Assembly (NCBI GenBank): GCA_963691655.1
Contig: CAVNUY010000005.1
Location: 62,001-126,000 of the forward strand
Length of the DNA stretch: 64,000 nucleotides
DNA from: Toxonevra muliebris
Taxonomy: Eukaryota > Arthropoda > Insecta > Diptera > Pallopteridae
Reading direction: 5' to 3'
Shown here: piece after piece, positions 10,991 through 22,348 of the stretch
Layout of the letters: each line of letters starts with the position of its first letter
Position numbering within the stretch: position 1 is the stretch's first letter
The notes under the pieces: generated by a model
What the model saw: the letters and a program-made list of their open reading frames with translations, nothing else
Database searches by the model: none
What the model was told of the DNA's origin: nothing
Made by a program: the position numbers and the translations under genes

Positions 10991-12046
10991 CTCATGTGTT
11001 GAACTAAGCAATTTCAGACTCATTTCTAAAGCGTTTCTGGGAATTGAAGACTACGTTACGCCGATTTCGTCGTTTTCGGATGAGAAATTAAAATGTCAAT
11101 CTCATTTCACAGACAATGTCGTTCAACTGGAAAACGGACGTTTACAAGTACGATTCCCGTTTAAGAAGTCACCGGCATTACTGGGAAACTCAAACCACTG
11201 GACGTATTTCAACTTAATACAATTACATATGGAACTTCTTCCGCACCGTTTCTCGCTATCAGGTGTTTATTTAATATTGCTGACCTGCATGAAGAAAAGT
11301 TTTCAATTGGTGCAAAAATGCTTCGTAACGATCTTTACGTGGATGATGTGTTGTCTGGAGCAAACAGCTTGGAGCAACTGGAGCAAAAAAGATTTGAAAT
11401 TTCATCTATTTTAAAACTAGCAGGACTCCAATTAGCGAAATGGCATTCCAATTGCTCAAAGTTTATCTCAGATCACGTACCTGAAGTACAAATAAAACTT
11501 CACGACGACTACATAACTAAGGCACTAGGTATATCGTGGAAACCAACTGAAGACAAATTATGCTTTAAGTATGACTTTTCAGAAGTAAGTCCTGTAACAA
11601 AACGTTCAATCTTGTCAACGGTAGTAAAAATATACGACATTCTTGGACTCCTAAGCCGAATAATCATTCGGTGCAAAATCCTTCTCCAAGAGCTTTGGAT
11701 AAGCCATGTGGAATGGAATGAGCCACTCCCCGCCAACCTGCACTTACTGTGGATTCAAATCAGAAATGACCTTTCATACATTACTACGATTGAAGTTTCA
11801 CGCTACGTTTTTGCATTGAGCGAATATGAAAGCGAAATACATGGTTTCGCAGATGCATCGCAGCGAGCCTACGGATGCTGCATATATATTCGAGTAAGGA
11901 TTGAAAATTCGTATAAAACATCTTTGCTGCTCGCAAAGTCCAAGGTGTCACCAATTAAGGCTCAATCACTCCCACGTCTTGAGCTATGTGCCACAGTGCT
12001 TTTAAGTAGAACTTGGAAGAAGATCAAAGTTAAAGTATCAGAAGGG
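10991..12046 (+). pseudogene. BEL reverse transcriptase and RNase H start, internal deletion
   Basis: Linker sequence (CQSHFTDNVVQLENGRLQVR, FPFKKSP) is followed by a jump near 11190 straight to the palm (TITYGTSSAPFLAIR). Roughly a hundred residues of the RT fingers are therefore missing. The catalytic box is present as LYVDDVLSGA. Downstream are ALGISWKPTEDKL, KIYDILGLLS and the RNase H/A17 region EIHGFADASQRAYGCCIY and SLPRLELCA. A stop follows at 12046. Dead copy. Confidence 0.85.
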
Positions 12047-13088
12047 TAAACCGAGTTTATTTTTGGACAGACTCCAAAATCGTTTTGCACTGGCTCACAA
12101 TGCACTCGTCGACGCTCAACTGTTTCGTGGCCAACCGAGTTGCAGAGTTACAAGAGGACACAAGATATTTGTTGGAAGCACGATCCTTCGAAAAGCAATC
12201 CCGCCGACATTGTGTCGCGAGGCTGCAGCGCTGAGGTCTTACACACTACTATTTGGTTCTCTGGTCCAGACTTTCTTCAAATGGATCCTACAGGATGGCC
12301 AGGCAATGCTGAAGAAATCGATGTTAGTTCCACAAACTTAGAACAATGGAAATCAATTTCATTTCTTTGCAGTAACAATAATAACGATGGGTCAATGGTT
12401 AATCAAATAATCGAACGCAATTCGTCATACCTGCGTATCATACATGTCTTCGCTTATGTTTGCCGAGTATTCAATCAAGGCCGGAGTTATGAATCGATAC
12501 AAGTTTCTCATCAAGAGTCCAATGAAGTATTCTGGAGAATCGTTGCAGAAATCCAAAGGAATCAATACGCAGAAGTGATCAAATGTTTGCGCACTGGGAA
12601 GCCTGCAAAATCCACTTTACAAAAATTGGCACCATTTATTGAAGAAATGACGACCTCGATAGCCTAGTGGATAGTGCACTAGACTTTCATCTGGGAGGTT
12701 CGGGTTCGATTCCCGTCTTCGTCTGGTGGTTAATTTTCATTACTTTCTTATATTCACTATCAATATGAAGTGTATGAGAATTATAAGATAGTGTACAAGT
12801 ACACACATTGGTTGGTAATGGCAAAACCACCAAGCCGATAAAAAATCGCTACACCGCCGTTCGGAATCGGCGTTAAACTGTAGGTCCAACTATGTGGTAT
12901 CACAATGGGCCGTTCAGGCCTAAGTGTGTCTCTCGACAGCCACTCCAACCTAACCTAACCTATTGAAGAAATATCCTTCAACAACTACACTGTGTCGATT
13001 TTAAGAGTTGGTGGTCGGCTTGCCAACGCACCCATTCCAGTGGAGGCAAAGTTCCATGCCCTCCTGCCAAAAGACCACCTATTTGTTA
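12047..13088 (+). pseudogene. BEL RNase H to pre-integrase region, split by a SINE
   Basis: Frames at 12063 and 12140 carry WKHDPSKSNPADIVSRGCSA and IWFSGPDFL, very typical BEL sequence after RNase H. It continues to LQKLAPFIEE at 12648, is interrupted by the SINE, and resumes at 12961 with ISFNNYTVSILRVGGRLANA. It ends at about 13088. The zinc-binding and catalytic integrase domains do not follow. Confidence 0.85.
12649..12960 (+). mobile_element. tRNA-derived SINE, form A (312 bp)
   Basis: The insertion is flanked by a perfect 12-base duplication TATTGAAGAAAT (12637-12648 and 12961-12972). The head has a Pol III A box (TAGCCTAGTGGAT) and a perfect B box (GGTTCGATTCC), and the anticodon-loop region (CTTTCAT) matches tRNA-Glu(TTC). 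The body runs through AATGGCAAAACCACCAAGCC and GTTCGGAATCGGCGTTAAAC to GTAGGTCC, then an own 3' part ending CCAACCTAACCTAACC. It is clearly a younger insertion than the decayed BEL host. The same head and body occur in form B at 29060-29480. Confidence 0.9.
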
Positions 13089-15089
13089 CAAACCGAAACT
13101 TATGCAGCAAATTATAAAAGAAATATGCTTTCTCATTATTTGACTCGATTTTTGCCCAAAACATCAAAATTTCAAACCACTGTAAAAAAATTGCGACGTA
13201 ATGGAGCGAAAAGGGATCAGGGCTTTTGTTACTGAGGTCAAATACTTTAGTTTGCGATTGGTTTGGTTTTGTCCCGAGACATTGAGCCTCAAATTGTTGC
13301 ATAGTTTGATGTTGAAACAAACCGGAAAACTGCTTAACCATTTATAACTCGAAAATACACGCTCTTCAATATGATTTTTTACTTCTGTGGTAAATTAAAT
13401 TTCAGCAACACAAAACTTTCAGCAAAATAAAACACGAAAGAATCAGCTAAACGGCCATTCTTCCAATGCCGAGTCGATGGCGATCCCATACCGGTTCATA
13501 TCGGTTTTGAGAAAATTTTTCTTGAACATCGTTATAAAGGAATCTGTTTTCCAATATCTCAAAATTTATTCAGTTTAAATTTGACGTCAGTGTATATGGC
13601 GACGATTGTAGCTGATTTCAGCGCCGCTCATTGGATATGTTTTATCCAGAACGTCTGACACCACTCATTGCGCAAAATTGTTTGATGATTTTCTACCCAA
13701 AAATAAAAGAACACTTTGGTTGTGTTTCCCGGACGTAAAATCAGAAAAGCTGATTTAAAAGTGATTAAATAAAAATCAGTGTTTGCGTGTTAGAAACGGC
13801 ATGATGCATTAGTTTTAAAATGTTTGAAAATCATTATATTCTTGTTTGTGAAATGTTTTAATTTCCTTCCAAAAAAAAATTATGGGTGATTTCGAGTTTG
13901 CGTGGAGTCAAACTGTGAAAGTTTAGAAAAACCATGTTGACCTGAAAAAATCAGAAAAATAATATGATTACAAAAATGGCGTCCGCTTTGCTAATCAGAT
14001 TTTGCCGGTATTTTTCGGTATCGGCCAAATTTTTTCTACAAAAAGAAATCGAAAATGGTCGGACCTTATAATGTATTGTATAATCATAAAATTTCTGCAC
14101 TGATTTTGTATATTTATTGAATCAGACGTGTTTTCTTACTTTTAATGTTAATTTCATGTTAGTCTGTAAAACTTATTTTAATCACCTTCAAAAACGTAAC
14201 CGAAACGAAACCCGAATAAATATTGAACGAAATCGGAACGTTATATTAATTCGGTTTCATTTCTTGCCTATATTTAACTTTTGAATATCGCAACTAGAGG
14301 TCACCTTTAGGAACTGCTTATCTGAAATACAAAAAACAAAAAAAAAGATAGTTTGTACCTTCACGCTCTGAGTAAACGAAGAATTTTGCAGAATTAACTT
14401 TTTTACAAAAATGGTAATCGTTTTTCTAAAACGTCTGAAAAAGAAAGTTTTGCTTGAAATTAAAAATCCTTCGTACACTCAGAGGCTATTATTGTTATAA
14501 ATAAGCCTGCCAAAATTCAGACTGGTCGGGTTAACGGTTCTTGAAAAACTGTGCTCACCACAACCGCTCTTTTTGGAAAAAAAGTTTCGAGATAATCGCG
14601 TTTAAACTTTCGGCACCATGTCGAAGGTAGTTGGAGGTAGCGCGCTGTTGGCAGCTGTAACTTTGGTTCTAGTGCTCAGATTTTTATGAAAAAAATCTTC
14701 GTGTTTTTTCGGCCAACGGAAGTGTATATAACCCCTGAAAATGGCATATGCAGAGAACCATAGCATGGTAAAAAAGAAAGTTTGTTCGGGAAGGCGGTAT
14801 GTTGATAATTAGTAGTAATTGCGGAGCCATAGCAAGAAAGGTGATGAAGATTTGTATGTCAAAATGAGATAGTATTAACTGAAAACAATGTTAACACTAC
14901 TGAAAAGTGGCAGTGGAACTATCCATGTAAACGATATTAATGATAAGTGCAATAATAAGATTTAGATTGCAGGTTGGTCATTTCTTTGCAAAAGTTTTGT
15001 TACTTTATTTTTTTTATAAAAATAAATTATCACGACTATACTAAAAGCCAAATTTTTTTTATCTTGTAATCTTATTTAATTTTTTACAG
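13089..15089. other. non-coding region upstream of the TTC39 exons
   Basis: No coding similarity is recognised after the BEL remnant ends. If the TTC39 gene is real, this includes part of the intron in front of its exon at 15090 (acceptor TTTTTTACAG). Small frames at 12985-13341 and 14257-14478 look accidental. Confidence 0.4.
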
Positions 15090-15228
15090 AGAATGTGCAC
15101 AAATTTTAGAGCAACGTAATTGGCAATCAAAAACATCAAAAGTCCATTTTGAGAGTGGTGTTATGATATCACTGTTACCTGCAGGAGTTATAAAAATTTT
15201 ACAATTTATTGGATTTTATGGAAATAAG
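15090..15228 (+). CDS. TTC39: TTC39-like gene, internal exon a
   Basis: The exon follows a strong acceptor (TTTTTTACAG) and ends AATAAG before GTGATA. It reads FESGVMISLLPAGVIKILQF then IGFYGNK, matching the conserved TTC39 motif in which a hydrophobic LLPxxxLKLLEFIGFxGN segment precedes the tetratricopeptide repeats. Its 139 bases end in phase 0, which fits the next exon starting GCAGCG. TTC39 proteins are TPR-repeat proteins; vertebrate members are linked to lipid handling, but no biochemical activity can be read from this piece. The upstream exons are not found in the window. Confidence 0.8.
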
Positions 15229-15310
15229 GTGATAATTTTTAAATATTTATATTAATATATTAATTTTATTATTAATATGTATTGCTTTACTTCTTTATGT
15301 ATGTCAAAAG

Positions 15311-15639
15311 GCAGCGGGATTAAATGATCTCAATATTGGTTATAAATTGCCTGGATTACGTCAAGTATTATGCTCCATGACGTTACTCGGATATCATTTA
15401 GTTGTCTGCTATGTTCTTAGCCACCAGGAAGGGGATTTGGTCTTATGTGAAGAGATTCTAACCGAACAACTGCAACAGTATCAGGACGGTGTGTGGTTTT
15501 TATTTTTTAAAGGACGATTAGAGTTTATGAAGGGAAATTTGGATGAAGCACAATTTTGGTATAAGAAATCATGGATATCACAAAATTTATGGAAACAATT
15601 CCATCACTTAAGTTTTTGGGAGGTTTTGTGGGTTAATTG
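15311..15639 (+). CDS. TTC39: TTC39-like gene, internal exon b
   Basis: The exon lies after an 82-base intron (acceptor CAAAAG) and ends before GTGAGC. It is open throughout: GLRQVLCSMTLLGYHLVVCY, then EEILTEQLQQY, WFLFFKGRLEFMKGNLDEAQ and LWKQFHHLSFWEVLW. The F-F-x-G-R-x-E-x-x-K-G-N and W-x-Q-F-H-H-x-x-x-W-E motifs are diagnostic of TTC39 and belong to its TPR region. It ends in phase 2, but the next exon does not join cleanly (see exon c). Confidence 0.85.
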
Positions 15640-15879
15640 GTGAGCCATATATCGTCTATTTAGAAGTGAAACTCCCAAAGTACATAGTGTAAGGCTATTT
15701 TTATAATGAAAAGAATTTTAAGCAATAGATTCTTCAAATTCTCCACTGTAGTCATCAAGTACAATGTTTTAATCCGGTTTTTGAAAGCAAATAATTTTAT
15801 AACTTAGTTTTCAGTGCTTTTCAAATATGTTACTAAATGAGTTTTACCTCTGAACTCACTATATGCATATTCTAATTTT

Positions 15880-16365
15880 CGAAATGAAATAAACTATTTA
15901 AAATCCAAATTAGATTGGCGTTAAACAAGTCTATATGCTACATATCTCGTTGAGAATAGCAAATGGTCACCTACTATATATTCATATCAGAAAGATACTA
16001 TTATGCTCATGATGGCTGATAATATTACAGAAACTAAGCGGCAAACTGTTGATAATCTTATGCAAAGTGCACCCTTATATAAGCAACGTATTGCCGGTAA
16101 ATCATTGCCAATGGAAAAATTTATATGTAAAAAAACTTTGCGTTACTTTGCACAAAATCGCTATTGAGTTAATGTACGTGTGGAATGTATTTAAGATTAT
16201 GGGTAAGCTGTACAATTTAGCCAATGGTATTTATCAGATTATAGAGCGAAAGATGCTTGAACTAGCGGCAACTAAGACACCATATGACGCAGATAATCTT
16301 GCACTATGTTTGTTACTCCGTGGTGCATGTTACAGACAAATGAAGAAATCATATTTGGCTTTGCA
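15880..16365 (+). pseudogene. TTC39: TTC39-like gene, exon c with a stop and a frameshift
   Basis: The similarity starts near LDWR (15910) and includes ATYLVENSKWSPTIYSYQKD, APLYKQRIAGKSLPMEKF, then after a one-base shift near 16145 IELMYVWNVFKIMGK and LLRGACYRQMKKSYLALQ. Three things are wrong: TAA at 15922-15924 where the family is open; a frameshift between KKTLRYFAQN and IELMYVW; and no AG acceptor in a place that would join exon b in frame. The exon end is good: TTGCA before GTAAGT, phase 2. The start given is approximate. Either this copy is a pseudogene or the assembly has errors here. Confidence 0.75.
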
Positions 16366-19300
16366 GTAAGTATTCAATATCTGCATTTTACATATCACTC
16401 GTTTTTTGAAAGACTGTCATAAGTAAATAAAAAATTTAACTGATTTAAAAACAAAAAAATTTGTTTGCATTGAACCAAGGGCCAACATTTTTTTTTTAAT
16501 TTCGTTGGTTCCACATGGAAGTCTAATGTAATTACAACAACAAACGATTCCATTATTTACTTACGAAGTGTGAGTGACTTGGTTCTAATGCAAAAAATTC
16601 AGTTTTTTGCATTATTCTGGAAAAAGTGTACCTCGTAGGTTATTTCCGATGTTCTGTGACCCCCTATAATTTTTAATAAGAAACATTTTCTCTAAAGACA
16701 GCATAATAATTTTCTCAATGGTTTTTCTTTAATCGGTCATTTTATCGAAAAACGGGGTTTAAAAACCCGTTTTCGAGCGGAAGGGTAGGAGGAGAGGAAA
16801 AGTTTATATTCAAAAATTTGTTTATTTCTTTGTGTTTAACAACTTGAAATAAAGAAAATTTCTAAACAATTTCTGAAGACCCCATTTTTCCGACTTCAGG
16901 CCCATATTGTGGGAGAACTAGTTGGGATGAAGAAAAACTGAGTACGCACTCATAAGACATAAGACGAATAAGACAAAAGTTGAAAATTTGTTGCACTGTG
17001 TTATCATTAATCGTAATTGGTGATTTATTCCGGTAATAATACAATTATAAAAAAAAAATGTATTTTATTGAACGCACTCATTTTCACTACTACAAAGACT
17101 TAAGCTTCCTTTTGACCAAAAAAAACTCTTTTTTTAAAGTCAAAACTATTTCCCATTTTGAAAAAAAAACGGTCAAAATTGCTTTTTTCTTTTTTGAAAG
17201 GATTGAATAAACAAATAAAATATGGAAAAAATAGAACTTTTCTTTTTGTTTTTTTTTTTTTTAATTAAGTTAAACCAATTTTTCAGTAGAGATCAAGTGG
17301 TCGACATTGTTTTTATTTTCTGATACTCAAGTCAGAAAAGATTGATAATACTTTTTTTTCTTCTCATGAGGAACGTAAAGAATGTCGACTATTGGATTTA
17401 CAGTAATTCGCCATTTCACGATTGTAAGAACTGTAGCGGCATTTTAACATTTGTTTTTTAATTTTTAAGTTGCATTTGATGAAATTAGAAGAATAATTTT
17501 AAAACTGTGAAGTTGAAAAAAAAATATCTCATTGAAACAAATGAATTTATTTTGGGAAATATGGGTTCCTATGTGCGTCAAGAGTGGCATTTATTACCAG
17601 GGACGAAACAATTATAAGTTTTTCATGAAAAGTGTTGCAATATAACTATTACAACATAACATAAATATTTTTCTTTGACAACAATTATTATTTACTTAGA
17701 CTGTCAAGCCGTCAGTCACTCCAGGGGGCCAACACCTATTTCGATACGTGCTGTAGTTGAGTGGTCTGATGGTAGTGTGGTCTATCATCTCTTCGTAGTG
17801 ACAGCTGGTGTAAACCAGAGAATATACAGAGAATGGACTCTTATTTTAAAACGTCAAAACTGTCAACAAATTTTCATTTTTTATGTTCACACATACTGTA
17901 CGTGTGAATTCACCTATCGTTGTTGTTGTTTGCCTTATAAAATTGCGAAGAGTGGTGAAATATTAAACAGCTGCTTAATAAATGAAAATTTTATGTAAAT
18001 GTAAATTTTACATTCAATTTACTTTAAATAAGCTTATTAAATTACATAGGCCTGTGAATTCCACTTCAGGCGAGGATGCTGTCAATAATGAAGCAAACGA
18101 CATATAAGTTTGGATATTCGCCCTAGTACGTAGTTAATTTCCATGATTCTATTTGCCGGTGTAAGATTATTCTTTATTGTTCGAAATAAGTTAAACGATT
18201 CAGGACAATCCTTTTTATTTAGTGAATTATATTCCACGTTGCCACGTCCATTATAGTCCATGTTACTAAAGACTTGAAGCTATTATGAATGCTGTAATTA
18301 TGGAAGAAAAATGTTAGTGAAGCTGCATTGAAGAATGCATTAAAATAAAAAGGTTTTAAATGTAAAAGATATTCGAAATATGTAATTGATTATAAAATTA
18401 GACTTCCAAACTTTTTCGTTGTTGATGTATACATATCGTTCATTTGCGACTATACAGTCGCAAACTCAAAATCTGTACTTTGAGGTATTTTTTTAAAATA
18501 GACCATTAGGATGTGATTTTTCGGCAATTGCTGGAGAGCATTTGTATCGTTGTTGCGTTCATATAAAATATAAAAATAGATTTTAAAAGTTCCTGAAAAT
18601 TTTAAGTTGTGATGGTATAGTCAAAAATGAGCAATATATGTGCTAAAGCTTTTGCGTCTTTTTTATTATTAGAAATAGTTTTATCTCGAATTGTACGGGA
18701 ATTAGGATGATAAATATGTTCTACTAAAATTTAAAACAAATAATTACAGTAAAATGAATATATGAAGCTAGTGCTTTAATACAGGATTTAGTTACTTTGT
18801 ACGAGCCTGCCTTAAGTAGAGTAATAACTCCTAAGCTCATTTGAAAATCAAAGATAATTAACACATTAAAAAAATCTAGTTGGAAAAAATAGAGCAAAAT
18901 TAGCAAGTGAAAAGGTCAATATCATTTTCTTATATAATTATTGAGTAACTACAATTTTATGACAGGATGAATTAAAACATTCAGAGAACTTATCTAAATT
19001 TTGAATATATAATCTAAACTCATTGGATGGCTAAACAAGATTTCATTTTACAAATTGCCTTTCAAAAGAAAGGAGATAATCTTTGGAAACGACTTCATCA
19101 CCTAAGTAGGGCAGGAGTTCACAATTATGCAATTTATATAGTTCTAAATATTTTATTATTTTTTTAAGAATCTGCTTTTATCAATGCTACCGTTAAAGGG
19201 AATTTTCAGAGCGATTGATTGCTGAGGTCTTGGCAAGCTTTGAAAATCTTGCCAAGATATGTCTTGAATTAAATAATCATTGGAAACATTTTTAACTATA

Positions 19301-19829
19301 ATATTAGAAATGCCACGTGGGTTCTTTTACTTTGAAGATTCATTAAAGTCGACAATATCCTACAAAAATCGGAAAATATATTACTGTGTTGAATATCAAA
19401 TAAATACTTTTTTATTCAAAAAAGTATTTATTTGATATTCATTACTAAACTAATTTGTAATCCCACTGTAATTGTGTTGACAATGCTTCGTAATAAGTAA
19501 AGGAACATATATTTGAACTACTTTAATAATAAAAAAAACAATTTATTGGTAAGAAATTTCATTTTTATAATTCGTACTTTTGAAGTAATGTGTAACAAGT
19601 ATTAACTTTTATACAAAGTAGTAGAAATTTCATAACATCAGCCACCCCATATGAATTTTCACATGCAAAATTTTTCGATCCTACTACTAATTTTCGGTCC
19701 TCCTACTAAATGATTTTAAATTAATTCAGTCCTACCACACATAAAATTCAATCCTACCACACCCAACTTTTTCATTTCACAGCAAATTGTTTTTGTGAAA
19801 TTCAATCCTAAACATACTTATGCAGCACA
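16366..19829. other. first part of the giant TTC39 intron, no genes
   Basis: It begins with a good donor (GTAAGT at 16366). The region is AT-rich with many homopolymers. It holds imperfect inverted repeats at about 16745-16775 and two perfect hairpins at 19228-19257 and 19391-19440. A slightly GC-richer patch at 17690-17830 has no recognisable coding content. A 30-base stretch at 19078-19107 resembles part of TTC39 exon b. Confidence 0.5.
19391..19440. repeat. perfect 23-base inverted repeat (hairpin)
   Basis: Both arms are exact reverse complements (GAATATCAAATAAATAC... and ...GTATTTATTTGATATTC) around a 4-base loop ATTC at 19414-19417. There is no gene nearby except the enclosing intron. 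Confidence 0.85.
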
Positions 19830-20132
19830 TTTTTGCATATGTATTGTAAGTGTCCATTCTCTGGTGTAAACTATTATCTCATTGTAGCAGCGGGGTGAAA
19901 CCTTCTGTGAACGGCTCCAGTTTAAAGTCCCAACTGTCTCCGTCCCGTTAAAACTGTGGCAGGCCTCATGGTACGTTCGAAATCCGTCGCCATTCGGTTG
20001 GCTGTGTAAGTTTGGTCGTGACGACTCCCATTTAACACTGGTCTGGCTCTGAGTACTTGCTCTCATAAGGACTTGTACCAACCCTCGCGTGGCCTCACTG
20101 CTTCGGCGCAGATAACCACGGGACCATTAAGA

Positions 20133-21713
20133 TGACTACACATCCGGACGGAGATAGCGGCTATGAATTGGGACCCAAAAATCATGAATACGTCAAATAA
20201 AATAAAATCAAAAACCTAAGGCCAACCCGCATGGAGAATCCAATAGATTGGTAAGGCAATCGACTGCCAACCGTTCACCACCTTCAACATCTGGTGCCTC
20301 AACTTCTGGTGCTTCACCAGACCTACGGTGTCGAAGAGAGTTTTGGCCAAGATACCACCCTCGTCGTCATCAAAACCCACACCCTCTTTGAACACGCCCG
20401 GCACCCAGGCAACTGTGTCGGATACGGATGGTGCTGCTCCTGGTATTCGCTTTTCTGGCACAGGTAAGGCCTCAGCTACTAAGCTAGCCTCATCCCCTTC
20501 CAGCGTAAGCGCCAGCACATCCCGCCCAAGCATTCGATCGCTTGTTTCGAACACCCCAACCGCTTCGGCAGCTGTGTCCGGTGTTAGGGTTGCTCCCCTG
20601 CCCGTTCTCCTGTCTGATGTAGCCCGGGGCTCAGTAACTAAGCCGGCCTTGACTTTCACCAATAAAGGCCCCAGCGCCGCTTCCACCTCTGGTGCTCGCA
20701 CGCATATCACCGTGTCAACACGAGCGTACAAGACTAGAAGATCAGCCTTCAGGATCCTGAATAGGCTAGAGCCCCTTGATCTCTCTTCACTCTCCAAAAG
20801 GCATAAGTCTGCTCTCTTATGGGCTCAAATTCAGGAGCCCGTCCACCCCCGCGATTCTCCCCAAAGGCTAATCAGAAACGACAGAGGACGACTGAGCAAG
20901 CCCCCCAGACTGTTCGTCAAGACCTTAGACGGTCAAGACTGGCACCTCCCAAGCCGAAATTAAATCGGCCTTTCAATGAAGTCGCGAAAGATGGTTTCAT
21001 CTGAGCTATCATTGACTCCAATATAGCGACGGCACCATATCTCCCGACAACTGGAGATTGGTGCAAGCGGCTTTCCATAATATTTACAAAGACGTTGTTG
21101 CGGCTAATCCAGGTCCGTAGCCCAGTTGTCGGTGGTGGTTGTGGTGGTTTGTATAGACCAACGCTCCGCGGATCTATACAAGACTGCCATTGCGATGTTA
21201 GGGGAGGTTTGGCCCAGTGCTAAGTTTGCAGCTGTACCAATCCACGCTCCAAGGCTTGGATCCCCTCAGAGCCCTCCTCGCCGGATAAAATCCTGAAGCT
21301 CATCAAATCAAGCAATCTTGAGCATCCCACACCAAGGTCAGCGATCCAAAGGGCCACCTTCGTGAAGCGCTCATCATTTTAAATGAAGAGTCGCCAGCAA
21401 GGGAGAGATCAACTACGGTTTCGAGTCGATCTCTCTCAGAGTCTATAGAAGCGATAAATTAGTTACTGGGCAGGAAACCAACTAGAAGTCTTCAGCAGAA
21501 GCTGCGGCGTTCTTGCAGACCTTGCCTCAGTCAGACATTGACACTCTCTCCGATGATGGGAGTGTCATGTCGACCTCCGCACTAGTTTGCGACTTTTTCG
21601 GAAAAATGGGGCTTGTCGCCACAGACGCCGATGCTCCTCCTTTGCCTGAAGAGGAGGACATCGACGTCACCATGATCGCTCAACCTAATGATGGTGAAGG
21701 TTCTACAGATTAA
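20133..21713 (+). pseudogene. I-group LINE ORF1, multiply frameshifted
   Basis: A possible start is ATG 20133 (MTTHPDGDSGYELGPKNHEY), soon stopped. Long open pieces follow: a Ser/Thr/Ala/Pro-rich stretch (20328-20963), KRHKSALLWAQ, NRPFNEVAKDGFI (to 21004), SPVVGGGCGGLYRPT, SKAWIPSEPSSPDKIL, and an acidic C-terminus FLQTLPQSDIDTLSDDGSV ending at TAA 21713. This order matches the ORF1 protein (DUF4780 type) of I/R1-group LINEs, which binds element RNA. At least four frame breaks and a stop make it dead. Confidence 0.75.
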
Positions 21714-21719
21714 ACTTCA

Positions 21720-22348
21720 CCACTCCATCACTGCATCTGCACCCTGTCTCAAAAAGGAGAGGTGCTCATACTGGTCCAAGAACCATGGGTCGCCAATGAC
21801 TGGGTTTGCAGACTCAACATTAATGGATACCGTACAGGATACGTGAAGGGTCAAGGAAAACCCAGATCCTATATCCTAATTAAAAATAGCATTAACGCTC
21901 TTCTACTCCCCAGGTTTACCGATAAAGACAACGTGGTCATGGTTATTGTTATCAACGCCATAGCCACCTGGATAGTCTCCAGCTACATTGCTCATGACCA
22001 CGGCACATTACCACCGCATGATACTTTGAAGCTTCTGGTTGCAGAGGCTAACCGTAAACGGACCCCGGTTATCATCAGTGCCGACGCCAATGCCCATAAC
22101 GAGATGTTTGGCAGTACGGACACAAATGAACGATGTGAATCTGTCATTGATGTTATCCTTACTAGTGACTTAGTTATTACTAATATAGGGATCGAGCCAA
22201 CCTTCATTACTTCAAATAGAAGAGAGGTTCTCGATATCACTCTAGTAAGTGAACACTTGTCACACCTATTGAATGAGTGGAGTGTCTCGGAAGAGTGGTC
22301 CTTTTCTGACTATAATTATATTAACTTCACCATTGATAAACTAGATCC
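21720..22348 (+). pseudogene. I-group LINE ORF2 endonuclease domain, cut by Penelope
   Basis: The open frame reads VLILVQEPWVANDWVCRLN, with catalytic E of the QEPW motif, then VIISADANAHNEMFGSTDTN (D-A-N-A-H motif), NERCESVIDVILTS, PTFITSNRREVLDITLVS and finally FSDYNYINFTI. These are the exonuclease/endonuclease/phosphatase motifs of I-group LINEs, but the S-D-H metal site reads SDYN, so activity is doubtful. The frame runs straight into the Penelope ORF at 22349, giving an accidental 585-codon fusion frame (21762-23519). Confidence 0.85.

Larger units (their letters stand above)
8047..13088 (+). mobile_element. BEL/Pao (roo-like) LTR retrotransposon, decayed, 3' truncated
   Basis: The order is LTR (8047-8560), primer-binding region, leader, Gag-like DUF1759 domain, two zinc knuckles, aspartic protease, reverse transcriptase, and the RNase H/A17 region. 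It stops at about 13088, where homology to the BEL polyprotein ends (LLPKDHLFVTN). The integrase core and the 3' LTR are absent. The frame is broken several times and part of the RT is deleted. A SINE inserted at 12649-12960. On length, about half of a normal roo-type element remains. Confidence 0.85.
19830..22348 (+). mobile_element. I-group LINE, 5' half (outer element of the nest)
   Basis: It comprises a GC-rich 5' region, a decayed ORF1 and the start of ORF2. It stops at 22348, where a Penelope element is inserted; the same LINE resumes at 28524 (RTDWTKFQAII). The short motif TAGATCC occurs at both edges (22342-22348 and 28517-28523) and may be the Penelope target duplication. The 5' end is approximate, set by the change in base composition. 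Confidence 0.8.

Noticed and set aside
12649..12725. Functional tRNA-Glu gene
   Set aside because: A and B boxes are good, but the sequence continues into a SINE body with flanking target duplication and no terminator after a mature 3' end; acceptor pairing is poor.
12940..12960. Telomeric repeat or chromosome end
   Set aside because: Only about two CCTAA repeats are present, precisely at the SINE end before a target duplication, so it is the SINE tail.
17675..17998. 107-codon frame after a GC-richer patch
   Set aside because: No recognised domain and no splice or promoter support.
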